Below are positions 1 to 6,165 of a DNA stretch of 6,409 nucleotides, in pieces. The first letter of the stretch is position 1, and each line of letters begins with the position of its first letter. A program made the position numbers and the translations under genes. The notes under the pieces were generated by a model. It was not told the DNA's origin. It did no database searches and saw only the letters and a list, made by a program, of their open reading frames with translations. This DNA comes from JANMCE01 sp031360915 (lineage in GTDB: Bacteria > Actinomycetota > Acidimicrobiia > Acidimicrobiales > Ilumatobacteraceae). Where the stretch lies: contig JANMCE010000243.1 in the NCBI GenBank assembly GCA_031360915.1, positions 1 through 6,409 of the forward strand. Reading direction: 5' to 3'.

Positions 1-87
1 CCCGTCCGCAATCCCCCACCCAAAACCAAAGCCAAGTCCACCAAACAAAAAGGTCGCCCCCGCCCCAACGCCGCGAAAGATCGCTAG
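1..87 (+). CDS. Probable C-terminal tail of an unidentified protein (5' end outside window)
   Basis: Frame 1 is open from the window edge for 28 codons and ends at TAG (85-87). The visible peptide is strongly basic and hydrophilic: Lys/Pro/Arg-rich with several Lys-Pro-Lys-like runs, ending KGRPRPNAAKDR. Such tails are common as disordered ends of actinobacterial proteins. The family cannot be identified from it. The other two forward frames are also open here, because the stretch is C/A-rich and has few stops, so the frame choice rests on a somewhat higher share of G/C at third positions and a plausible tail composition. The gene would converge on the toxin gene that ends at 223. Moderate to low confidence. 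Confidence 0.42.
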   Translation, partial: PVRNPPPKTKAKSTKQKGRPRPNAAKDR

Positions 88-135
88 TTGGTGGCTGACG
101 ACGAGCTTGGTTGACTGATGGTTCGGGTTTAGATC

Positions 136-218
136 GGGAGCGTCCCCTGTTTGATTTTTGGGTGTATCTCATCGGATACATGTCAAAAACAAAAGGTGGC
201 AGAAGGGGACGGCTCTCC
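136..218. repeat. Long imperfect inverted repeat / stem-loop, REP- or MITE-like
   Basis: Three blocks of complementarity nest around a 6-nt loop (169-174, TCATCG). The outer arms GGGAGCGTCCCC (136-147) and GGGGACGGCTCTCC (205-218) pair, with seven uninterrupted pairs at 141-147/205-211 and two bulges beyond. Inside them, 150-153 pairs with 190-193, 155-158 with 185-188, and TGTATC (163-168) with GATACA (175-180). An unpaired stretch of about 11 nt (194-204) sits on the right side only. The element fills most of the gap between the + strand stop at 87 and the toxin stop at 223. No T-run follows the stem on either strand, so it is not a classic intrinsic terminator. Its placement between convergent gene ends and its GGGGAC-type ends suggest a dispersed REP-like or MITE-like repeat, which one window cannot confirm. 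Confidence 0.7.
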
Positions 219-222
219 GAAA

Positions 223-645
223 TCAATCTGTCTTCCATGGGTTGATGATCTCGACTGCGGTATCGGTGAAGTCGTCAACGTTGCGGGTGGCGAGCACCGC
301 CCCGTGGCTCCGACACGTGGAAGCAATCTGGGCATCGGCTGTACTGATCGGCCGCCCGACTCGCTCTCGGCCAACGACGATGTCAGCGTAGTGAGCAGCT
401 GCCGTCTCATCGAACGGAGATATGCGGTGCTCGAAATCCTCGGACAGCAGCGCTTCGATACGTTCGGCTAGGTCGGTCTTTCGTCTCCCGTCCGGAAGCC
501 GAGCGACCCCGTAGAGCAGTTCGGCAACTGTGATCGCCGTGAGATAGACCTCGGCGGCAGGTTGGCGGTTGACCCAATCAAGGACGGCAGCCGCCGGCTT
601 GAGCCGCATGAGTTCGGACACGACGTTCGTGTCGAGGACTATCAC
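223..645 (-). CDS. vapC: PIN-domain ribonuclease toxin (VapC/FitB family)
   Basis: This 140-residue protein has the size and motif order of VapC/FitB toxins, Mg-dependent endoribonucleases that cut specific RNAs when the antitoxin is lost. It opens with the PIN signature IVLDTNVVSEL. The expected metal-binding acids are visible at D5, E42 (in TAITVAELLYG) and D104 (in ISTADAQIA), with D124/D125 in the late TRNVDDF motif, so the nuclease looks intact. The start is GTG (643-645), which overlaps the antitoxin stop as GTGA. A possible GAGGTG ribosome site lies at 656-661, inside the antitoxin gene, so translational coupling is likely. The late motifs (TRNVDDF, ending in NPW) favour the FitB subgroup. 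RNA target unknown. High confidence in family, moderate in subgroup. Confidence 0.92.
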   Translation of the reverse strand: MIVLDTNVVSELMRLKPAAAVLDWVNRQPAAEVYLTAITVAELLYGVARLPDGRRKTDLAERIEALLSEDFEHRISPFDETAAAHYADIVVGRERVGRPISTADAQIASTCRSHGAVLATRNVDDFTDTAVEIINPWKTD

Positions 646-884
646 GGCAGCGTGGCACCTCGGGGGAGATCGGTGCGCGCTGGCAAATCGAGGTCGGCTC
701 CTCCGATTGTTGCGAATCGTTGATGGACACGACTTCCAAGTCGGTCTTGTGCTCTTGGTCCTGTCAACGCGTCGCGCAGGATCTCTCGCACCTCGGCCTC
801 CATCGAGCGGCCCCGTTCAGCGGCCCGCACCCGCAAGCGGACACGTAGTTCGTCATCCAAATCTCGAATGGTAAGCGTTGCCAT
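642..884 (-). CDS. vapB: Ribbon-helix-helix antitoxin (FitA/VapB type)
   Basis: An 80-residue protein. Residues 2-40 form a ribbon-helix-helix DNA-binding domain: the strand ATLTIRDLDDEL is followed by two helices ending EVREILRDAL. The C-terminal tail, with the motif RFATIGGADLDLPAR, resembles the FitA segment that wraps the partner PIN toxin and blocks its active site. In this family the antitoxin neutralises the toxin and the complex represses its own promoter. The ATG at 882-884 is chosen because a strong AAGGAGG site (891-897) lies 6 nt upstream and the RHH strand begins directly after it. A longer reading from 923 would absorb that site and the palindromes. The stop overlaps the toxin GTG by 3 nt. 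Upstream palindromes at 909-935 are candidate operators. Confidence 0.9.
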   Translation of the reverse strand: MATLTIRDLDDELRVRLRVRAAERGRSMEAEVREILRDALTGPRAQDRLGSRVHQRFATIGGADLDLPARTDLPRGATLP

Positions 885-890
885 GGCGGT

Positions 891-897
891 CCTCCTT
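891..897 (-). promoter_or_regulatory. Ribosome binding site of the antitoxin
   Basis: On the minus strand the sequence reads AAGGAGG, a near-perfect Shine-Dalgarno, 6 nt before the ATG at 884. It fixes the antitoxin start and is the strongest such site in the window. This fits the usual need for TA operons to make more antitoxin than toxin. Confidence 0.85.
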
Positions 898-908
898 CGT
901 GGGCTACT

Positions 909-935
909 TTGCATGCAATGCAAGCAATGCTAGCA
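909..935. promoter_or_regulatory. Candidate operator of the toxin-antitoxin operon
   Basis: Two perfect palindromes lie upstream of the antitoxin: TTGCATGCAA (909-918) and TGCTAGCA (928-935), with centres 18 bp apart. They are linked by a direct repeat of GCAATGC (915-921 and 924-930, 9-bp period). RHH antitoxins bind as dimers to short inverted or tandem repeats just upstream of their own gene, so this is the obvious autoregulatory site. No convincing -35/-10 pair is visible. A weak candidate is TTGTTC followed 15 nt later by TAGCAT on the minus strand. Inferred from position and symmetry only. Confidence 0.55.
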
Positions 936-971
936 GATCCAGCCGGGGAACAAGGTCTCCATCGGGCGGGC

Positions 972-1916
972 TCAGTCGAGTTTTTGGGTGCGAAGCCAGG
1001 CGATCATGTGGGTGAGGCCTTCGCGCAGGTCGACTTCGGGTTTCCAGCCCAACGCGGTGCTCGCCAGCGTGAGATCGGGTTGGCGTTGCATGGGGTCGCC
1101 GATGCGCTCCGGCGGCATGGGAACCACCACGATTTCCGACGATGAGCCCGTCAGCTCGACCACCAGTTCGGCCAGTTCGCGCAAGGTGAATTCCACGGGG
1201 TTGCCAATGTTGCACGGGCCAGTAATAGGACCGTCGAGCAGCTTGAGGAAGCCCCGGATTTCATCGGCCACGTAGCAGAAGCTGCGGGTCTGCTCCCCTG
1301 TGCCGTACAGCGTGATTGGCTTGCCCAAGATGGCGGCAACGCAGAAGTTGCCCACGACTCGTCCGTCATCGGGCTTCATGCGGGGGCCGTAGGTGTTGAA
1401 GATGCGCACGATGCGCACATCGAGCCCGTGGGTGCGGTGATACGCCATGGTCATGGCTTCGGAGAAACGCTTGGATTCGTCGTAGCAACTACGCGGGCCA
1501 ATGGGGTCAACGTTGCCCCAGTACTCCTCGCCCTGCGGATGCACGAGTGGGTCGCCGTAGACCTCGCTGGTGGACGCCAGGAAGTAGCGGGCCTTCTTGG
1601 CAACCGCTATGTCGAGCAGGTTCTTGGTGCCGACCGAACCAACGGCCATGATCTCCAGCGGGATACGCAGGAAGTCATCGGGCGAAGCGGGTGATGCCAG
1701 ATTCATGACCGCATCGAGGTGACCGTCGATGGTGAACGGTTGGGTGACGTCTTGCTCGATAAACGTGAAGCGCTCGTGGGTGAACAGCTTTTCGATGTTC
1801 TTGCGCTGACCGGTCAGAAAGTTGTCGACAACAATGACCTCATCTCCGCGCGCTAGCAGAGCGTCGCTGAGATGGCTGCCAAGAAATCCGGCCCCACCCG
1901 CAAGGAGGACGCGCAT
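972..1916 (-). CDS. uxs: UDP-glucuronate decarboxylase (UDP-xylose synthase)
   Basis: This 314-residue cytoplasmic short-chain dehydrogenase/reductase (extended type) should decarboxylate UDP-glucuronate to UDP-xylose through a tightly bound NAD and a 4-keto intermediate. The N-terminus has the Rossmann motif GGAGFLGSHL (residues 7-16), with D31 at the end of strand 2 to hold the NAD ribose. The active-site region STSEVYGDP (115-123) is followed by the UXS hallmark HPQGEEYWGNVDPIGPRS and the catalytic YDESK (Y145, K149). R211, in GEQTRSF, fits the substrate-binding arginine. Length is normal for the bacterial enzyme. The start is the ATG at 1914-1916, because GGAGF is then correctly spaced and it forms a TAATG junction with the upstream dehydrogenase. 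A longer in-frame reading to 2057 only adds antisense-like basic sequence. It receives its substrate from the preceding gene product. The HPQ...YWG motif separates it from plain UDP-glucose 4-epimerases and dTDP-glucose dehydratases. Confidence 0.93.
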   Translation of the reverse strand: MRVLLAGGAGFLGSHLSDALLARGDEVIVVDNFLTGQRKNIEKLFTHERFTFIEQDVTQPFTIDGHLDAVMNLASPASPDDFLRIPLEIMAVGSVGTKNLLDIAVAKKARYFLASTSEVYGDPLVHPQGEEYWGNVDPIGPRSCYDESKRFSEAMTMAYHRTHGLDVRIVRIFNTYGPRMKPDDGRVVGNFCVAAILGKPITLYGTGEQTRSFCYVADEIRGFLKLLDGPITGPCNIGNPVEFTLRELAELVVELTGSSSEIVVVPMPPERIGDPMQRQPDLTLASTALGWKPEVDLREGLTHMIAWLRTQKLD

Positions 1917-3187
1917 TAGCTCCGGCCGATGCCGACGTAACTGAACCCGGCGCGCTTCAATGCCGCGCCATCCAGCAAGTTGCGAGCGTCGACCACCGCC
2001 TTGCCGTTCATGACAGCAGCGACCTTGTCGATGTCGAGCCACTTGAACTCGTCCCACTCGGTGCCGACGAGCAAGACGTCGGCTCCTTCGGCTGCGGCGT
2101 AGGGATCGGCCGAAACCTTGATGCCATTCAAGTCAGCGTGCACCGTTGGATCGTAGCCTTGGACGGTCGCGCCAGCAGCGATGAGCATGGCGGCAATTTC
2201 CAGCGACGGTGACTCACGAAGATCATCGGTGCGCGCCTTGAACGACAGGCCCCACAGCGCGACGGTCTTGCCCGATACCGATCCGCCCACGGCCTCCTCC
2301 ACCTTGCGCACGACACGACGCCGCTGCTCGCGGTTGACCTCGACCACGCCCCGAAGCAGGTCGAAGTCGTAGCCGGCGTCCTCGGCGATGCGGATCATGG
2401 CGTAGGTGTCCTTCGGGAAGCAGCTGCCACCCCAGCCCGGTCCGGGCTTCAAGAAGTCCTGACCGATGCGCTTGTCGGAGCCAATGCCGAGCACCACGTC
2501 GTTCACGTCGGCACCAACCGCTTCGCAGACGGCGGCGACCGCGTTGATGAAGCTGATCTTGGTGGCCAAGAACGCGTTGGCTGCGTACTTGATTGTTTCG
2601 GCAGAAGCCGGATCGGTGATGATGAACGGTGCTGCGATGCCCAGGTAGAGCGACGCAACCTTGATAGCGGCAGCCTGATCATCGGCACCGATGACAATAC
2701 GGTCGGGGTTCAAGAAGTCGTGCAGCGCGGAGCCTTCACGCAAGAACTCGGGGTTGGAAACCACCTTCACGTCGGGGCGGCCCATCGCCTGCTCAACGAT
2801 CTTGGTTGAGCCAACCGGCACGGTCGACTTGTTCACCACGATGGCCTCTTGGGGCAGGACGACGGCGATCTGCCTGGCCGCAACCTCCACGTAGGAGAGG
2901 TCGGCCGAGCCGTCCATCCCCTGTGGCGTCGGTACACAGAGATACGCGAATTCGGCGGTGGCCGCGGCGGCTTCGGCTCCGAGCACGAACGAGAGACGGC
3001 CCGACTTGATGCCCTCCTTCACGAGCTGATCGAGCCCTGCCTCCACGATGGTGATCTCGCCACGCTGCAGCGAAGCGACCTTGGCTTCGTCGATATCGGC
3101 GCAGATCACATCGTGACCGAGTTTGGCGAAACATGCACCCGTAGTAAGACCGACGTATCCGGTGCCAATGACAGCTATGCGACTCAT
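1916..3187 (-). CDS. ugd: UDP-glucose 6-dehydrogenase
   Basis: This 423-residue enzyme oxidises UDP-glucose to UDP-glucuronate with two NAD+. The N-terminal Rossmann domain starts IAVIGTGYVGL (GxGxxG at residues 8-13), with acidic D31/D33 for NAD. The core motifs follow: CVPTPQ (84-89), NKSTVPVGST (119-128), NPEFLREGSA (145-154) and KYAANAFLATKISFIN (200-215, K200 and N204). The catalytic cysteine is C256 in GPGWGGSCFPKD (249-260), with K259 and D260. The C-terminal UDP-binding domain carries WGLSFKARTDDLRESPS. Nothing is missing. The ATG start at 3185-3187 sits just before the Rossmann strand, with a modest AGGA site at 3197-3200. It is first in a two-gene operon with the decarboxylase, overlapping it by one base (TAATG), and is divergent from the membrane protein gene at 3260. 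UDP-GlcA could also feed other uses. Confidence 0.96.
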   Translation of the reverse strand: MSRIAVIGTGYVGLTTGACFAKLGHDVICADIDEAKVASLQRGEITIVEAGLDQLVKEGIKSGRLSFVLGAEAAAATAEFAYLCVPTPQGMDGSADLSYVEVAARQIAVVLPQEAIVVNKSTVPVGSTKIVEQAMGRPDVKVVSNPEFLREGSALHDFLNPDRIVIGADDQAAAIKVASLYLGIAAPFIITDPASAETIKYAANAFLATKISFINAVAAVCEAVGADVNDVVLGIGSDKRIGQDFLKPGPGWGGSCFPKDTYAMIRIAEDAGYDFDLLRGVVEVNREQRRRVVRKVEEAVGGSVSGKTVALWGLSFKARTDDLRESPSLEIAAMLIAAGATVQGYDPTVHADLNGIKVSADPYAAAEGADVLLVGTEWDEFKWLDIDKVAAVMNGKAVVDARNLLDGAALKRAGFSYVGIGRS

Positions 3188-3259
3188 GGGCGGAAATCCT
3201 ACTCTTCGGGCCGTCCGATAGCCCTAGGTCGATAGGCACGGCCAACTAGCCTCACTCCT
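3188..3259. promoter_or_regulatory. Divergent promoter region between ugd and the YfhO-like gene
   Basis: All transcription starts for the minus-strand sugar operon and the + strand membrane protein should lie in or near these 72 bp. A nearly symmetric arrangement is visible: GGCCGT (3209-3214) and ACGGCC (3238-3243) flank the central palindrome CCTAGG (3223-3228), and CGATAG occurs twice (3216-3221, 3230-3235). This could be a shared regulator site. For the + strand gene, TAGCCT at 3247-3252 fits a TANNNT -10 box. No good -35 is apparent for either direction. Confidence 0.5.
3247..3252 (+). promoter_or_regulatory. Candidate -10 box for a leaderless transcript of the YfhO-like gene
   Basis: TAGCCT matches TANNNT and ends 7 nt before the ATG at 3260, so transcription would be expected to start at or next to the A of the start codon. 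No Shine-Dalgarno precedes the ATG (the preceding bases are CACTCCT), which agrees with a leaderless mRNA as is common in actinobacteria. This rests on spacing and one short motif. Confidence 0.4.
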
Positions 3260-5440
3260 ATGCCGAACCAGCCCCGCCGTTGGATGTCTGCGGGCGAACA
3301 CGTCGCCGCTACTGCGTGGACGATCTGGCTGATGTGGCCGTTCATTCGGCCGGATCGTTACGTAGTTGGTTTCGACACGCTGGCTTACACCGGCCCCAAC
3401 TTTGCGGTCGGGCGACGGCAATGGACCGCTGGCCATCTTCCCCTCTGGGATAGCGGAATCTTTGGCGGCGTTCCCCATCTGGCCAACCCCCAGACGGGCG
3501 AGCTGTACCCTCTCAAGTTCCTCGGCTACTTCTTCAACAACAACCGGGCGATCGGATTGCTCGCCGCGTTGCACATGCTGATCCTGGCCAACGGGCTCGT
3601 TGTTCTGGTGGCCCGGCGGCTGTCGTTGCGGGCGCCTGCCGGCGTGGTTGCGGCCGTGGCGTTCACCGGGTCAGGCATGGGAATGACGAAGTCGATTCAG
3701 TTCGAGCAGCTACTCGTGCTCGCATGGTTGCCGTGGATCTGCGTGTGCATTCACGGACTGTTCTTTGGGAATCATCAACGTCGTTGGATGGTCGGCCTGG
3801 CCGTGGTGACCGGCCTCACCTTGCTGGCCGGACATCCGCAGATTGTGTACATCGAGTTGCCGATGTTACTCGTAGTTGTGGCGGTGTGCACCTGGGTTTC
3901 GGGGCGTTGGAAACGACTGGGCTGGATTATCGCCGCCGGTGCGCTCGGCACATTGCTGGCCGCGCCGCAGCTACTTTTGGCGGCGCAAGCGACGAGCCGA
4001 GCCGCCGTGTCCGAGGTTGCGAAAGCATCCCAGAACAACGCTACGGGCTTCGCAGTGAACCCGGGCAGAGTCGTGCAGACCTTGCTCGGCAACCCACGCA
4101 GCCTTGACCAAGTCACGTCGTCAGGCGGCTTCGAAACGGTGAGCTTCCTGGGCGCGTCAGTCGGGCTGCTGGCGCTCATGGGAGCGGGTGTGAGTTGGCG
4201 TCGCCGGCGCGGCCCAACCCTATTGCTGGTCGTCACTGCGATGAGCGGCGTGCTGTTGGCATTCGGACCCTCGACGTTCTTCCATCGAGCTGCCCGCAAG
4301 ATTGCGCCCGGCTTCTCCTTCGCTCGCGTGCCCGCCCGATGGATGATCATTCCGACGTTTCTTGCGGCCCTCGCCGCAGCTGCGGCCATCGACGCGCTGC
4401 GAGTCGCGCGCCTGCCCGTGCGAGCATTCCGCAAGGTGCTTCTGGCCGCCGTGCTGATCGCACTCGCATCGTTTATTGGGTCGGTACAGGCACCGGGGCG
4501 CCTGGTCATCGGCGCCTGGCTGGGTACGGCAGCACTCGTGGTGGCAGCGTCATGGTTACGACCTCGTTGGCTGGCCGCGACGTTGCTGTTGCTCCTGGTC
4601 GCGGGCGAACTTGGTCGCTACAACACGCACAGTTTTGGCCGATCATCCATCCGCCGCCAACCGGTGACGGCGTTGGCCGGACCGGTTCCCAAGTTTCTGG
4701 CCAGTCATCCCGGGCGATCCTTGGCCATCACCAACGATGCCGCCGACACGCCCTACCTGGTCAACGGGTTGCGGCCCAATGCCAACAACCTGGTCGGCGC
4801 CCGCTCGATCGACGGCTACGACGGCGGCATTCAAATCACCAAGCGTTGGCTAACGGCGATGGGTCGGGCCACCGGTAGTGAACTCAATCCGTCCGTCACG
4901 TTGCGAGGGCAGATCGGTGGACCGCTCAACCTCGATGCGTTCGGTCGACTCGGGGTGCACTACCTGGTCTTGGAAAGTCGACGTGACGACGTAGCCGTGC
5001 TTTCGCGGGGCTGGACTGGACCGGTGCTCACCGACAACACGCTGCAGGTGTGGGAGAACCCGCGCTGGGTCGGCGAGGCCGTCGTTGTGTCGACCGCGGG
5101 GGTCACTGCGGCCAAGGTGGTTCGGCGGCGGGACGGCTCGGTATCGGTGGCGACCAACGGCACGGCCGGCGTGCTTCGTGTGGACGAACAGTACGAACCT
5201 GAGTGGCAGGTGACGGTAGACGGCAAAGCCGCTCGACTGGTTGAAGTGGATGGGTTCTCCGTCGGCGTAGCGGTGCCGGCCGGGCAGCACGCCGTCACCT
5301 TTTCCTACGGCTCAAGCCTGTTCTGGCGAGGTCTCGTTGCATCGGGTGTTGGGCTACTCGTGCTGCTGGCTGTGTCGTTCTTCGACCGTCACCAAACCGA
5401 GAAACGCTACCGCCAGATCGATTTCGACCCCATCGGCTAA
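3260..5440 (+). CDS. YfhO-family polytopic membrane protein (GT-C-like putative glycosyltransferase)
   Basis: A 726-residue protein with about 13-14 hydrophobic segments: one at about 15-29, a dense series from about 96 to about 450, and a last one at 690-708 before a charged cytoplasmic-looking tail. The first loop has the Asp-containing stretch GFDTLAYTGPNF (D39), then PLWDSGIFGGVPHLANPQTG (61-80), which resembles the YfhO N-terminal signature. The non-membrane part at about 460-685 ends with a small beta domain, YEPEWQVTVDG (645-655) then VAVPAGQHAVTFSY, the region where YfhO proteins usually carry a Y-x-x-G-W...VDG motif; here the residue before Trp is Glu. Gram-positive YfhO proteins are implicated in adding sugars from polyprenyl-phosphate carriers to lipoteichoic acid. 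The acceptor here is unknown. The gene is convergent with a methyltransferase and a DPM1-like glycosyltransferase, a natural donor-making partner. The first ATG is taken; the next (3284) also lacks a ribosome site. Family call fairly firm, function inferred. Confidence 0.82.
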   Translation: MPNQPRRWMSAGEHVAATAWTIWLMWPFIRPDRYVVGFDTLAYTGPNFAVGRRQWTAGHLPLWDSGIFGGVPHLANPQTGELYPLKFLGYFFNNNRAIGLLAALHMLILANGLVVLVARRLSLRAPAGVVAAVAFTGSGMGMTKSIQFEQLLVLAWLPWICVCIHGLFFGNHQRRWMVGLAVVTGLTLLAGHPQIVYIELPMLLVVVAVCTWVSGRWKRLGWIIAAGALGTLLAAPQLLLAAQATSRAAVSEVAKASQNNATGFAVNPGRVVQTLLGNPRSLDQVTSSGGFETVSFLGASVGLLALMGAGVSWRRRRGPTLLLVVTAMSGVLLAFGPSTFFHRAARKIAPGFSFARVPARWMIIPTFLAALAAAAAIDALRVARLPVRAFRKVLLAAVLIALASFIGSVQAPGRLVIGAWLGTAALVVAASWLRPRWLAATLLLLLVAGELGRYNTHSFGRSSIRRQPVTALAGPVPKFLASHPGRSLAITNDAADTPYLVNGLRPNANNLVGARSIDGYDGGIQITKRWLTAMGRATGSELNPSVTLRGQIGGPLNLDAFGRLGVHYLVLESRRDDVAVLSRGWTGPVLTDNTLQVWENPRWVGEAVVVSTAGVTAAKVVRRRDGSVSVATNGTAGVLRVDEQYEPEWQVTVDGKAARLVEVDGFSVGVAVPAGQHAVTFSYGSSLFWRGLVASGVGLLVLLAVSFFDRHQTEKRYRQIDFDPIG

Positions 5441-6162
5441 GGGCGTCGCGCTACCACGAACAGGCTTTGGCCAAATGGCGGTTTGATGCGTTTCTCGACG
5501 GCCCGTATGGCGGGGATGAACCAGCGGTCGTAGATGGTGGAGAGATGGCCCGCGGTGGGCTTCGCGCCCACGACACGGACGATCAGCCACCATGCAAAGA
5601 AGCCCGGCAGGTTGGCATATCGAGACTCGATAATGGTGAAGCCGCTGGTGACGAGAAGGCTTTCAAGATCACGTTTGCGATAGCGGCGACAGTGCCCGAC
5701 CAGCCGATCAAACTCGCCGAAGAGCGACGGGAACGCAGGCACCCAGATGCACACTGTTCCACCCGGTGCGAGCCGAGCAGCGATGTCGGTGAGGAGGGAA
5801 CGGTCGTCGGTGACGTGTTCCAGTACGTTGAGCATCACGGCCGTGTCGAAGTTCCCATCGGTGACGTCGATGAGCGTGCCGTTGATCACGGTCACATCGC
5901 TGAGATCCGTGAGCTGCTGTCGAAGCGGAGGGATCAGTCTGGCCGATGGCTCGACCGCCGTTAGCGATTGGCCGAGGCCGCGTAGTTCCCTCGCGTAGGT
6001 TCCGCGTCCGGCGCCGATTTCGAGGATGTGACCTTGGGTGAATGGGCGCAGCAATTCCAGCACCCAGGCCTTGTAGTTCGTGGCCCCTTCGAGCTCGGCA
6101 AGCACTTCATCGAGTTCCGATTCCGAGTCATCCGAGGTTGTGTCGTGAAGCGCCTTCGCCAA
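5437..6162 (-). CDS. Class I SAM-dependent methyltransferase
   Basis: A 241-residue soluble methyltransferase. Motif I is ILEIGAGRG (46-54), the acid closing strand 2 is E71 in TAVEPS, and strand 4 is FDTAVMLNVLEHV (105-117). The later GHCRRYRKRDL (156-166) is a motif often seen in methyltransferases of surface-sugar loci. The segment ATNYKAWVLELLRPF before motif I is also typical of this group. The substrate cannot be read from sequence; sugar, lipid or polyprenyl-linked glycan are possible given the neighbours. The frame begins at TTG (6160-6162), two codons after the in-frame stop of the upstream glycosyltransferase. No Shine-Dalgarno is visible, so translation may rely on reinitiation. 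GTG at residue 20 (6103-6105) is an alternative that keeps the whole domain. The TAG stop overlaps the TAA of the convergent membrane protein gene. Confidence 0.88.
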   Translation of the reverse strand: MAKALHDTTSDDSESELDEVLAELEGATNYKAWVLELLRPFTQGHILEIGAGRGTYARELRGLGQSLTAVEPSARLIPPLRQQLTDLSDVTVINGTLIDVTDGNFDTAVMLNVLEHVTDDRSLLTDIAARLAPGGTVCIWVPAFPSLFGEFDRLVGHCRRYRKRDLESLLVTSGFTIIESRYANLPGFFAWWLIVRVVGAKPTAGHLSTIYDRWFIPAIRAVEKRIKPPFGQSLFVVARRP

Positions 6163-6165
6163 GTT

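Noticed and set aside
136..218. Rho-independent terminator
   Set aside because: The stem is long and interrupted, and neither side is followed by a T-run. It may still affect 3' ends, but it does not fit the classic form.
885..923. Longer antitoxin reading starting at 923
   Set aside because: It would translate through the AAGGAGG site and the palindromes. The RHH domain begins exactly at the ATG at 884.
904..1215. 103-codon minus-strand frame over the end of the decarboxylase
   Set aside because: His/Arg-rich shadow of the decarboxylase frame, and it overlaps the antitoxin control region.
1917..2057. 47-residue N-terminal extension of the decarboxylase
   Set aside because: It lies inside the dehydrogenase gene, is Arg-rich out-of-frame sequence, and the Rossmann motif begins right after the ATG at 1916.
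3775..4509. 244-codon open frame on the minus strand inside the YfhO-like gene
   Set aside because: Ser/Thr/Arg/Ala-rich composition with no domain, fully antisense to a well-supported membrane protein; a typical high-GC shadow frame.
4195..4878. 227-codon + strand open frame inside the YfhO-like gene
   Set aside because: Out-of-frame Arg-rich translation without recognisable motifs; shadow of the real gene.
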